Source of the DNA: Atriophallophorus winterbourni
Taxonomy: Eukaryota; Platyhelminthes; Trematoda; Plagiorchiida; Microphallidae
NCBI GenBank assembly: GCA_013407085.1
Contig: JACCGJ010000626.1
Span: 152,722 to 216,721 of the forward strand
Length of the DNA: 64,000 nt
Direction: 5' to 3'
In this document: piece by piece, positions 9,144 to 18,662 of the stretch
Layout: the number at the start of each line of letters is the position of its first letter
Numbering within the stretch: the stretch's first letter is position 1
Translations under genes and position numbers: made by a program
The notes under the pieces: model-generated
Told to the model about the DNA's origin: nothing
Databases searched by the model: none
The model's input: the letters and a program-made list of their open reading frames with translations, nothing else

Positions 9144-10143
9144 NNNNNNNNNNNNNNNNNNNNNNNNNNNNNNNNNNNNNNNNNNNNNNNNNNNNNNNNN
9201 NNNNNNNNNNNNNNNNNNNNNNNNNNNNNNNNNNNNNNNNNNNNNNNNNNNNNNNNNNNNNNNNNNNNNNNNNNNNNNNNNNNNNNNNNNNNNNNNNNNN
9301 NNNNNNNNNNNNNNNNNNNNNNNNNNNNNNNNNNNNNNNNNNNNNNNNNNNNNNNNNNNNNNNNNNNNNNNNNNNNNNNNNNNNNNNNNNNNNNNNNNNN
9401 NNNNNNNNNNNNNNNNNNNNNNNNNNNNNNNNNNNNNNNNNNNNNNNNNNNNNNNNNNNNNNNNNNNNNNNNNNNNNNNNNNNNNNNNNNNNNNNNNNNN
9501 NNNNNNNNNNNNNNNNNNNNNNNNNNNNNNNNNNNNNNNNNNNNNNNNNNNNNNNNNNNNNNNNNNNNNNNNNNNNNNNNNNNNNNNNNNNNNNNNNNNN
9601 NNNNNNNNNNNNNNNNNNNNNNNNNNNNNNNNNNNNNNNNNNNNNNNNNNNNNNNNNNNNNNNNNNNNNNNNNNNNNNNNNNNNNNNNNNNNNNNNNNNN
9701 NNNNNNNNNNNNNNNNNNNNNNNNNNNNNNNNNNNNNNNNNNNNNNNNNNNNNNNNNNNNNNNNNNNNNNNNNNNNNNNNNNNNNNNNNNNNNNNNNNNN
9801 NNNNNNNNNNNNNNNNNNNNNNNNNNNNNNNNNNNNNNNNNNNNNNNNNNNNNNNNNNNNNNNNNNNNNNNNNNNNNNNNNNNNNNNNNNNNNNNNNNNN
9901 NNNNNNNNNNNNNNNNNNNNNNNNNNNNNNNNNNNNNNNNNNNNNNNNNNNNNNNNNNNNNNNNNNNNNNNNNNNNNNNNNNNNNNNNNNNNNNNNNNNN
10001 NNNNNNNNNNNNNNNNNNNNNNNNNNNNNNNNNNNNNNNNNNNNNNNNNNNNNNNNNNNNNNNNNNNNNNNNNNNNNNNNNNNNNNNNNNNNNNNNNNNN
10101 NNNNNNNNNNNNNNNNNNNNNNNNNNNNNNNNNNNNNNNNNNN
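9144..10143. other. Assembly gap of 1000 N
   Basis: Exactly 1000 N bases. The round number suggests a scaffolding placeholder of unknown true length. Any open frame across it is an artefact. Confidence 0.98.
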
Positions 10144-10265
10144 CGTGAAATAATTTCAGTTCGGCCCTATTGAAAGCGCAAAGTGGAAAAACAAAGTGAA
10201 TTCGATGAAAAATGAAAATAATACTAGTTGTTCACTTTTTGGTGTTCGCCGAGCTTGCACGATGT

Positions 10266-10311
10266 ATTGCGGACGTTTCGTCATCAAACTAGATGACATC
10301 ATCAGCGTAGC
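10266..10311 (-). ncRNA. Hammerhead ribozyme motif in left arm of the Penelope-like element
   Basis: On the minus strand CTGATGA is followed by one T, a perfect 6-bp stem GTCATC/GATGAC, then GAAAC and GTC. ACGT between the core and the cleavage C gives the minimal self-complementary stem III typical of Penelope ribozymes. Stem I here is poor (GCTACG against CGCAAT), so cleavage may be weak. Confidence 0.6.
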
Positions 10312-10379
10312 TTATTACGAACCATAAGGGCCTTGAAGTTTACCACATTTATACTACGTTCACCTGTCAAAACCGAAAG

Positions 10380-10712
10380 ATTCCTTACTGAAAGGGGACA
10401 GAACGTATGTCATCTACAAAATGCTAGGCAGAAATTGTGAAATGCATTACGTCAGGCAGACAGGGCGATGACTATGCACAAGACTACACGAGCATCGATT
10501 GGTCACGAGAAGACATGACCACAAGTTCATTGTATAAATACACGTAGATCACTAAGGATATGAATTCCATTGGAATAAATTTTCAATCCTCGCCGCCGGT
10601 AGAACACGCCATACACGGGAGTTTCTTGAGGCAGGGCATTCAACGCCACAGTCTGTCAACCAACGTATGCAATTGGACACTGCCTACGGACAAATGAGAT
10701 GTCGTTTGTTCT
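10380..10712 (+). pseudogene. Penelope-like GIY-YIG endonuclease remnant
   Basis: One frame reads Y-V-I-Y-K-M, then H-Y-V-R-Q-T-G-R, R-L-H-E-H-R-L, F-H-W-N-K-F-S-I-L-A-A-G-R-T-R-H-T-R-E-F-L-E-A, and S-V-N-Q-R-M-Q-L-D. These are the successive blocks of the C-terminal endonuclease of Penelope elements. The usual H-Y-V-G-Q-T has R for G, and three stops interrupt the frame, so it is dead. Confidence 0.75.
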
Positions 10713-10817
10713 GCATGCGTCGCAGGATTCCCAACGATCGTATGGCATGCAGCCCAGACACACAAGGGAACGTGGTATAAATGTGGTACACTTCACGGCC
10801 CTTATGCTTCGCAAGAA

Positions 10818-10863
10818 GTTACGCTGATGATGTCATCTGGTTCGGTGACGAAACGTCCGCAAC
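10818..10863 (+). ncRNA. Hammerhead ribozyme motif in right arm of the Penelope-like element
   Basis: CTGATGA at 10824-10830, a stem II of GTCAT with GTGAC, GAAAC at 10850-10854, then GTC with predicted cleavage after C10857. Stem I pairs GTTACG (10818-10823) with CGCAAC (10858-10863) with one mismatch. Stem III is the two-pair palindrome ACGT, so activity may need a dimer. Confidence 0.65.
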
Positions 10864-11015
10864 ACACTATGCAAGCTCGCCAAACACCCAATACCTGAGC
10901 TACAAATATATTCTTTCATTTCAAATAACACTGGTTCGCATTTGGTAAAATGTTTTTCCAGCGGTAATGAGCTGTACATGGAACTACTTTGGAGTATAAC
11001 TGTCGGTTTTACTTT

Positions 11016-11105
11016 CTGGGCAACGTGACAGTATCTTAACCTACGTAGAGTCTTTAACTGTGAGACATTTTCGCTGGAATCAGGCTTGGGATTTCATTCA
11101 TACCG
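11016..11105 (+). repeat. R1 repeat, diverged 3' half
   Basis: Matches the last third of R1 (see 12625-12884): 'gggcaacgtgacagtatctta', 'gtagagtctttaactgtgagacatttt' and 'aatcaggcttg', ending with 'cattcatacc'. It is clearly more diverged than the other copies. Confidence 0.55.
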
Positions 11106-11929
11106 GCATGTATTTTGGTTGAAGAAAATCGAAGCTCCCTTCGGCTACCTCGAGTAGTATAACTTGAAACTGATATGCCAAGTTTGGCTATCATGTAATA
11201 GTGACGGTGTTACAGAAGAAGTCCCCAAGTTAGCTATGTGACTTCAATTATAGTGTCGGGTCGGTACGGCAACAAAACAAACAGCGAAAACCAACAGTCA
11301 AAGCAAAGGAAGCATTAAACCAATTACAGATTATGACTCACTGTCATTCAAGACCTACAGAACGGGTAAATCTTTAGATTCTTCAGCGAGAAGCGGTACA
11401 TGTGATATGAGTTTACCTACTGTGGAGAGTACTAGGTTGTCATCTTTATTACATTTTAAGTCTGAGTATGACGGCGATCTGGAATAGGCTAATTTCCTCA
11501 AATGTTCAACCTGGTGGGATTCCAACTAAAATTACATCCTTTGAGCCAATCAAAGGAGTGCACACGAACACATTCTGTCGCGTAGTCTGAGATGTATAGG
11601 GGCTTAGGGATCTAGAGCTCAATGCCGTTGGCAATTACATTACAAATGGTGTACAGAAGTACTGCACAATCGCATATAATCTTAGGGACGAAGAAACAAT
11701 CTTACAATGGATGGAATCAGACACAAAACAGCACATTAAATTGAAGCAAAACAGATTATCACCACATGAAAGCAGGCGGTGGCACGCTTTGAAAGGGTAA
11801 AAAAGGGTTTCTACTGAGTGACAATATTATCAAAAACAGACATTTCAAGAATGCATGAATAACTTGAATAAATAAACGAATACGAAGAATTCAAACATAC
11901 TTTCGAAAACAGATACACTAAAACCTCAC
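11106..11929. other. No feature recognised; possibly intron of the snurportin gene
   Basis: No coding frame or repeat that I recognise. Because the snurportin exon is on the minus strand with a donor site at 11929, this stretch should be its first intron. I searched for the next snurportin exon on the minus strand by eye here and did not find it. Confidence 0.4.
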
Positions 11930-12346
11930 TTTTGCAGCTCTAACCATGACATGACGCCCTTTGGGACAAATTTTCATCAAATAATCTTGCTCGATTGTAG
12001 GAGGCAAGAAAAGAAACCATTCGCCGAGCATCAAGTGCATCGAGAACGATCGCCAACTATGACCACAGTATCCTTTGGGTTTAGATACAACATTATTATG
12101 GTGTGTTTCAGAACATTTATTATCGCTGGTCGGAGACAGATTTCGGTTTTCATCAAACTTTTGCTGCTTCTTATTTTTGCGAATAATTTTTTCCAATTCC
12201 AGACGCCATCTTCTTTCTTGATCAATAGACCGTCCTTCATTTTTATAACACACGCGGTGGGAAGTTTTTGTCTGGCCAGGTCCAGCATCCTGTGGCAGTA
12301 GACAATCTAATTGAACTGCAAGCTGTTCGATTTCACTCGTATCCAT
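11930..12346 (-). CDS. SNUPN: Snurportin-1 homologue, first coding exon
   Basis: Snurportin-1 is the adaptor that binds the trimethylguanosine cap of spliceosomal snRNPs and carries them into the nucleus with importin beta. The 139 codons start M-D-T-S-E-I-E-Q-L-A. Residues about 30-60 (H-R-V-C-Y-K-N-E-G then E-R-R-W-R-L-E-L-E-K) fit the importin-beta-binding domain, which in vertebrates has Y-K-x-K-Y and E-R-R-R-R-L-L-E. Residues about 104-139 (L-M-L-G-E-W-F, then I-C-P-K-G-R-H-V-M-V) fit the start of the cap-binding domain. The exon ends A-A-K before GT-GAGG at 11929-11924, a good splice donor. Later exons are not seen; they may be in the gap or outside. This is the only host gene I recognise. 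Confidence 0.7.
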
Positions 12347-12514
12347 AGAGCGTATTCAGCAGGGAATATAACTAGGCCAATGCTAAAATGTAAAACCACA
12401 GAAGCAAATTACAAAGTTTGAAAGGATTATTAATATCGACATAAAAGTTCTTCAAAGGTTGCTAACAACATGGAGTCTCACTACCATTTCCTGTTCTTTT
12501 TTCTTCCTCATATG

Positions 12515-12624
12515 TCTATGCCTTGGAAACCTGACAGGTTCTTAGCCCACGTGCAGTCTCTAGCTGTGTGGCACTTTGCCTAAATCAGGCTTGTGCCTTC
12601 ATAGCATACCATACCAACACTGCA
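12515..12624 (+). repeat. R1 repeat, 3' half, head-to-tail with the next copy
   Basis: The segment matches the final ~110 bp of R1 ('agcccacgtgcagtctcta', 'ggcactttgcc', 'aatcaggcttgtgc') and ends in 'catagcataccatacc'. It directly precedes a full R1 in the same orientation. Confidence 0.65.
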
Positions 12625-12884
12625 CGGATGTGCAATTGTGCAGCACCTCTGTGCTGTGCGGCAGACACCGTGCTAAATTGATTGGCCACTAGTAGTAAGC
12701 TGCATGCTGAAACACGCTGAAGTCTCACTACCATCTTTATTTTCATCTTTATTCTCGATTTCTCATATCTGTCTAGGCTTGGGCAACATGACAGTAATAT
12801 CGCCCACGTGAAGTCTCTGACTGTGCGGCACTTTGCCTGAATCAGGCTTGTGCTTTCATACCATACCATACCATACCATACCAA
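12625..12884 (+). repeat. R1 interspersed repeat, full copy
   Basis: About 260 bp starting 'cggatgtgcaattgtgcag', with 'gtgctaaattgattggccac' and 'gctgcatgctgaaac', and ending in a 'catac' run. Copies at 14718-14957 and 16393-16629 share this order but end in different short tandem repeats. The variable tail and the target-site duplication at 16381/16630 mark it as a SINE or a short LINE derivative. I see no protein frame and no clear tRNA-like head. Confidence 0.7.
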
Positions 12885-13084
12885 CAACAAGATGGATATT
12901 TTCAAAATCATTCACATCAGAGATCGAAAATGCCGGCACTACATGCAATATATATTCACACATACATAGATACATGCAGGTATACCTTGTTATATACATT
13001 CACAATAAATATGATCCACAAGAAAATTGAAAAGATGTACACCGCAAATTTGTGAGTGTCGATTTGCGACGATGTGTTGTCCTT

Positions 13085-14659
13085 TGACTTTTGCACCACG
13101 TCCACACGAGCGTGGACTGTCGCTTTATAGACTCTACCCTTGAGTAGCAGAGACAGTCCTTTCTGACGCCAGAGGTGACCTAGGTTGCGGAATGCTACGG
13201 TCGCTTTAGAAATGCGTGCCGAGACCTCGTTATCTAACGATGCAGAATTATTGATACAACTACCGAGATACGTAAAACGATCCACAATTTCAAGCGCCTG
13301 ATTGTCAAGTAATAAAGCCTTGTTCGATAAGTCGATGTCCTGCAGAAGAACACTGCACTTAGAGGGCGCAAAACGCATTCCAAATGCGGGCACAATACTA
13401 GATAGCTTGTTCAGTATCGCCTGTGCATCTGTGTATGAGTCGAAGAGCAGAACTATGTCATCAGCATAATCCAAGTCGAGAAGCTTGACGCCTGGCATTA
13501 TGTGAACTCCGAAGGCTGGAGCACCGTCGCTGCATAATTCCATGATAGCATCAATTACGAAATTGAACAAAAACGGAGAAATCGGACATCCTTGTCGGAC
13601 GCCACTTGTAGTGTTGAATTTGGGAGAAAGTTCGTTGTAAACCTTAACGCATCCGGATGTATGAGCATAAAGTGCGCGTAGTATGTTGACATACTTATGC
13701 GGAACGCCTTTGCACAGCAAGGTCTTAAACAGGACATTTCGATCGACTGAATCAAATGCTCCTTTGAAGTCTAAAAAGATGGCTATTGTCGGCTGTCGAT
13801 AGGTGTGCCGCAGTTCTAATATCCGTCGAAGAGTAAAAATGTGGTCGACACAGCCTCTGCCAGGCCGGAAGCCAGCTTGCTGCTCACGGATCTGTGATTC
13901 CCTATGCGATGTTAATCTTCGAAGACATATGGACGCTAATAATCTCGTAATGATGGGAGTGAGACTTATCCCACGGTGATTAGAGCATGAGCTTCGCACA
14001 CCTTTTTTAAATATAGGTATGATAACTGATTCGCCCCAACTCGGAGGGATGGATTCTGACATCCACACTTCACGGAGGAGATCTCCTAATGTGCTGATTA
14101 GGACTTGGCCACCTTCTTTGAACAAAACAGGCGGTATGTCATCGGGGCCAGCAGCTTTGAATCGTTTCATGGATTCGATACATGCTTTAATTTCTAAATC
14201 ATTAGGGGGATCTACGCTAACAGGCCAAGGATCACACTGCCTCAAGTGAGGGAATGATTCTGTTGCAGGCGACCAGCTGAATTGTTCTTCAAAATGTTCG
14301 GCCCAGCGTGACAGGCGGCGATTCTTATTAGTAATAAGAGTACCGTCTAATTCCGCTATAGTCTCACTCACTCCTTGTTTCGTAGGCCCAGTCGATCGAA
14401 TAATTTGGAAGAGTTTTCGCACGTTACCCGCATTATTTGCTATTTCCATTTCTTCGACCGTATTTAGCCACCACCTTTCTCTGTCTAGTCTTAGGCTCCC
14501 TTTAAGTTCATTACTCATGCGTCTACGCTCTGTGTTGTCTCCAGGACCATGAGGTATTTCGCGTTGCTGGTGAAGAATTTCTATAGAGCGCTGTGAAATC
14601 CAGTGGGACTCTTGGGTTAGTTGTGCAGTCTCACAGGCTGTTATTGCGGCGGCTAGCAC
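13085..14659 (-). CDS. RTE reverse transcriptase, 3' truncated
   Basis: Open for about 525 codons. Motifs in order: K-A-A-G-P-D-D-I-P-P, S-N-H-R-G-I-S-L, E-Q-Q-A-G-F-R-P-G-R-G-C-V-D-H, F-L-D-F-K-G-A-F-D-S-V-D, G-V-R-Q-G-C-P-I-S-P-F-L-F-N and catalytic Y-A-D-D-I-V (near 13465-13480). This is the RTE form of the LINE reverse transcriptase, close to schistosome RTE elements. The frame runs on to 12956, but residues after about 13085 no longer match. It starts just left of the R1 insertion. Confidence 0.85.
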
Positions 14660-14717
14660 AATCCCTGCTATTTTGTTCCACCTTTCATCGGTAGTTGCAT
14701 ACTGGGCAACTGGGAGT

Positions 14718-14957
14718 ATTATTATTATTATGTATTAAAGCACAAGTCTGAACCAGGCAAAGTGCCGTACAGTAAGATACTGCACGTGGGCTGAGATACT
14801 GTCAGGTTGCCCAGGCCTAGACAGATACGAAAAATAAAATAAAAATGGTAGTGAGACTCCAGCCTGTTTCAGCATGCAGCTCACTACCGGTGGCCAATCA
14901 ATTTAGCACGGTGTTAGCTACACAGCACAGAAGTACTGCATGATTGCACATCCGTGA
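14718..14957 (-). repeat. R1 insertion in RTE copy 2
   Basis: A reverse-oriented R1 whose tail here is a run of 'aat'. The RTE piece at 17484-17851 holds the same place without R1 ('gggagtgagttactcaagg' near 17608), so the empty site is visible inside the window. Confidence 0.8.
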
Positions 14958-14962
14958 GTTAC

Positions 14963-15374
14963 TCAAGGTGGTCCTATAAATGTCTTGAACTGCAGGCTGA
15001 AAGAATTTTTCGACAGCAATGCGTTTCCCATTCGAGGCTTCGTACCGGAGAACTTTAACGAGAACCTACATCGCACAAGAGCATGATCTGAATCTACGCA
15101 GGTATTCCAAAAAGAGCGGCAGTCCTCAATGCAACCTCTCCAACGAGCACTTATGGCGATATGGTCGATTTGGGCCGAAGGTTGGCTTCCATCCGGCGAG
15201 CGCCATGTGGCACATTGACATCTTTTATGGCGAAAGGAGGTGCTACTAATGAATAATCGAGATTGTGGACAGAATGGTATAAACCGTTCACCATTATCTG
15301 TGCGTTGGCTTTCAAGACCAAACATGCCACCTAATTGTGATTCAGATGTATCTAAGCGACCTAGTCTGGCTTGC
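14963..15374 (-). pseudogene. RTE endonuclease, C-terminal part
   Basis: The frame has W-R-S-P-D-G, Q-I-D-H-I-A-I-S-A-R-W-R, then D-S-D-H-A-L-V-R-C-R-F: the Q-I-D-H and S-D-H blocks of the RTE endonuclease. The N-terminal catalytic half is missing, so it cannot act alone. Confidence 0.75.
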
Positions 15375-16024
15375 TACTCGTGGGTCTGTGATTCCCTATG
15401 CGATGTTAATCTTCGAAGACATATAGACGTTAATAATCACGTAATGATGGAAGTGAGAGTAATCCCACGGTGATTAGAGCACGAGCTTCGCACAACTTTT
15501 TTAAATATAGGTATGATAACCGATTTACCCCAACTCTGAGGTACAGGTTCTGACAATCACACCACACGGAGGAGATCGCCTTATGTACTGATTAGTAATT
15601 GGCCACCTTCTTTGAACAAAACAGGCGGTATGTCATCGGGGCCAACCGCTTTGAATCGTTTCATGGATTCGATACATGCTTTAATTTCTAAATCATTAAG
15701 GGGATATACGCTAACAGACCAAGGATCACACTGCTTCAAATGAGGGAATGATTCTGTTGCAGGCGACCAGCTGAATTATTCTTCAAAATGTTCAGTCCAG
15801 TGTGAGAGGCGGCGATTCTTGTTAGTGATACGAGTACCGTCTATTTCAGCGATAGTCTCACTCACTCCATTTTTCGTAGGCCACGTCGATCGAATAAGTT
15901 GGAAGCGCTTTCGCACGCTACCCGCACTATTTGCTATTTCCATTTGTTCGAACTTATTTAGCCACCACTTTTCTCTGTCTAGTCTTAAGCTCCATTTAAG
16001 TTCATTCTTCACGCGTCTACGCTC
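15375..16024 (-). pseudogene. RTE copy 3, reverse-transcriptase fragment
   Basis: A second diverged copy of the region 13880-14520: R-L-D-R-E-K-W-W-L-N, S-V-R-K-R-F-Q-L-I-R-S-T and K-N-R-R-L-S-H-W-T-E-H-F-E-E, then several stops. It stops at 16024, where a CR1-B tail begins. Confidence 0.75.
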
Positions 16025-17483
16025 TCAATAGTCAATAATCAATAGTTTTATTGTGGTAATAAAAGCTGATAGCTTGTAAGAAACCACTGGGTGGTGTGTA
16101 CAGAGGGTCGCACAAAGCGTGCTAAAAAGCATACATGATGAGATAAAAAACGGAGGCAAATGGGCCTTATAGTGGGCCATGTTCTCGTATAGCATACACC
16201 TTGATTGGACATTTGTGGCTTTTTATAGGGAGAAGTGTCAGCCCAAGACACATTTCCACCACGTCCTCTAGTGCATGACGGACTTGCGGACGGTTGCTTT
16301 GGCGTGAGCAACGTTGATCCTTGTAAGCTGGGGAGAAAAGACTGGAAAAAGTGTTAGTCGCTAGGTGAGTGGTATATAAGTATAGTGGGGTATGTATGTA
16401 TGTATGTATGAAAGCACAAACCTGATCCAGGCAAAGTGCCGTACAGTCAGAGACTGCACGTGGGCTAAGATACTGTCAGGTTGGCCAGGCCTAGACAGAT
16501 ATGAGAAAGAAAATAGAAATTGTAGTGAGACTCCAGCCTGTTTCAGCATGCAGCTAACCACCGGTGGCCAATCAATTTAGCACGGTGTTAGCCGCACAGC
16601 ACAGAAGTACTGTACGATTGCACATCCGATATAGTGGGGTAGATCGGAATGGAGAAAGATAAACGAAAGTCACTTGAAAGTTGATTGCCATAGGTGTTTG
16701 ACTAGGCGTTGCTTAAACGAGGACAGTGACTCTGCACCTACCACCTCCGGCAGGAGAGCGTTCCAGACACGGCATATGCGAAGAGGTAGGAAATACCTTC
16801 GACTGTTCAATCGGCTGTTCTGACGAACAATCTTGAGATTGTACCCGCGGTGATTGCGTCTATTGGATAGAGGCATCAAGGACTTGCAAGGGTGCTGATT
16901 CACTGTGAGAATGTGAAAGGTCAAAAGCAAATCTCCGTGGAGGAGTTGGTAGCGGAGTGAGAAGATGCCGCTATACTGCAGCCGTTCTTCGTAGGACATG
17001 TTTTGAAGGCAGTTGATAAGCTTTTGTTACTCGCCGTTGTGGCTGTTCGAGGGCCTTCATGTCTTGTTGGAGCCACGGATGCCACGCACTGACTGCATAT
17101 TCGAGCGGGGGGGGGCGGATGTAAGCGGACAGTAGCCGTGGGAAGAGTCGTCGATCAAAGCGTCTGAAAAGTCGCCTCAGAAGACCAACACTGTGGTTTG
17201 CGGTTCTTGCAGCCTGGTCGCACTGGCTGGAGCAACCCAAGTCTTGCAGTACGATGACGCCGAGGTCGCTTACCTGGTCCACATGGTGCAAAAGTTCGAA
17301 CCCCAAGTGATAAGCGTAACGAACGGAGTGTCGAATGGTCAGAATGTGGCATTTTTATTTGAACGGTAAATTGTGTTTTAATGACCACTGGTAGAAACGG
17401 TCGAGGTCACGTTGCAGGAGCTGATGATCATCAAAGCTAGATATAAGACGCCAAACCTTGAAGTCATCTGCGAAGAATTTATT
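16025..17483 (-). mobile_element. CR1-B 3' fragment with R1 inside
   Basis: The left end is the CR1-B tail: a 7-bp run of 'caatagt' type and 'tattgtggtaataaaagct'. Going right are the 3' UTR, then RT codons 16670-16999 and 16971-17306 (R-N-H-R-G, L-N-S-R-R-Y-F-L-P-L-R, L-E-Y-A-V-S-A-W-H-P-W-L), ending near F-A-D-D at about 17470. It is 5' truncated, as expected of target-primed integration, and carries two or more frameshifts. Confidence 0.75.
16393..16629 (-). repeat. R1 insertion with 12-bp target-site duplication
   Basis: R1 in reverse orientation, flanked by TATAGTGGGGTA at 16381-16392 and 16630-16641. Its tail is a run of 'catac/tatg'. It lies in the 3' UTR of the CR1-B fragment and is therefore younger than it. 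Confidence 0.85.
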
Positions 17484-17851
17484 TAGGGCGCTGTGAAATC
17501 CAGTGGGACTTAGGTTGATTGTGTAGTCTCACAGGCTGTTATTTCGCGGCTCGCATAATACCTGCTATTTTGTTCCACCTTTCATAAGCAGTTGCACACA
17601 GAGCAACTGGGAGTGAGTTACTCAAGGTGGTCCTATAAATTTCTTGAACTGCAGCCTGAGAGAATTTTTTAACCGCAATGCGTTTCTCATCTTCTTCTTC
17701 TTCTGAATCGAAAGCAGAAGGGATGAAATTCCGTTTAAGCTTCATCACAAAGCCTCATCCTAAGGCTTCGTACCGGAGAATTTAACGAGAACCTACATCG
17801 CACAAGAGCATGATCTGAATCTATGCAGGTATTTCCAAAGGAGCGCCAGTC

Positions 17852-18308
17852 CTCAATTCAGTTCAGTTCAGTAGGCACAGGACAGTAAGTGGCTGACAAG
17901 CCAATCGAGCGTCAAGAATTTCTTTTGGTGGAAAGCTGCGGAGAAGCACCCACCACTGCCAAAGGGTCAATCCTTTTTCTCCGTGTGGAACCTCTGATGA
18001 TCAATAGTCAATAGAGTATTGTGGAAATAAAAGCTACAAGCTTAATAGAATAACCACATGATAGTTAACACATTGGGTCGTAGGACTAGGAGAATGTAGT
18101 TGGGGGAACACCGCGCTATAATCGATGCACTGCCAAAACGTAATTTTCTTTTTTCTCTGTTTGCAATCTTTGATGATCGCGGTGCCAGGCGATGTACCAG
18201 ATAGTAGTAGGACAGCAACGCGCAATAATCGAAGCTGGAAAAAAGAAAAGGCAGTTTATCCTCACCAGCACGGTGAGATGTCAGCTGATGGAGAATCAAG
18301 AATAAGAA
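17852..18308 (-). repeat. R2 repeat inserted in RTE copy 4, itself split
   Basis: Begins on the left with 'ttcagttcagttcag' and ends near the CTCACC/GGTGAG hairpin, as at 2478-2735. A CR1-B tail (18003-18167) interrupts it. Confidence 0.65.
18003..18167 (-). mobile_element. CR1-B tail-only insertion
   Basis: About 165 bp comprising the 7-bp tandem run, 'tattgtggaaataaaagct' and a short stretch of 3' UTR. 'tgatgatc' occurs on both sides (about 17995 and 18171), consistent with a target-site duplication. It is a very short 5'-truncated LINE insertion. Confidence 0.6.
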
Positions 18309-18662
18309 GATGTCCTCTCCAGCGAGCACTTATGACGATATGGTCGATTTGGGCCGAACGTTCGCTTCCATCCGGCGAGCGCCATGTGGCACATTGACAT
18401 GGTTTTAGGGCGAAAGTCAATAGTCAATAGTATATTATGGTACAAAAAGCTGAGCTAAAAATATAACCATAGGATAGTCAGTACAGGGGGTCGGGTGGCG
18501 TTTAGCGGGTTCGGCGTCAATTGCCAAAGTTCAGTAAAGCGTGGGGTTATGTATCATAACAGTCAATACAGGGGGAGATGAATTGGCGAGGTTCCGTAAA
18601 CGTATCTGGAAAAAAAGAGGAAAATGGGTGCAGTATCGAGAAGAAGAAAAAGCGAGAATCCA

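Larger units (their letters stand above)
10241..10890 (+). mobile_element. Penelope-like element, 5'-truncated, with inverted terminal repeats
   Basis: Two ~130-bp arms, 10241-10369 and 10762-10890, are inverted copies of each other. Both carry 'gagcttgca', 'gttgcggacgtttcgtca', 'gatgacatcatcagcgta' and 'accacatttata'. Between them lies the GIY-YIG endonuclease remnant of a Penelope-like retroelement. Penelope elements are known for LTR-like repeats in direct or inverted order and for hammerhead ribozymes inside them, and both arms have the ribozyme core. The reverse transcriptase is lost. Confidence 0.75.
13085..15374 (-). mobile_element. RTE copy 2, truncated at both ends and interrupted by R1
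   Basis: The order on the minus strand is endonuclease C-terminus (15374-14963), an R1 insertion, then the EN-RT linker and reverse transcriptase (14717 to about 13085). The 3' end is lost within the region after the RT, where the usual L-L-Y-G-S-E-T-W block should follow. A second RTE piece (15375-16024) abuts it upstream. Confidence 0.8.
17484..18415 (-). pseudogene. RTE copy 4, EN-RT linker fragment split by R2
   Basis: 17484-17851 matches 14560-15125 of RTE copy 2 but lacks R1. 18309-18415 matches 15124-15240 (endonuclease). R2 lies between the two halves. The short frame 17748-17539 has a run of acidic residues (E-E-E-E-D-E) not seen in copy 2. The right half stops where the CR1-B tail begins. 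Confidence 0.7.

Noticed and set aside
9141..10148. 335-codon open frame
   Set aside because: It is made of N bases in the assembly gap.
12585..12911. 108-codon minus-strand frame
   Set aside because: It lies across two R1 copies and a simple repeat.
18042..18329. Minus-strand frames of ~90 codons
   Set aside because: They span R2 and a CR1-B tail and have no conserved motif.
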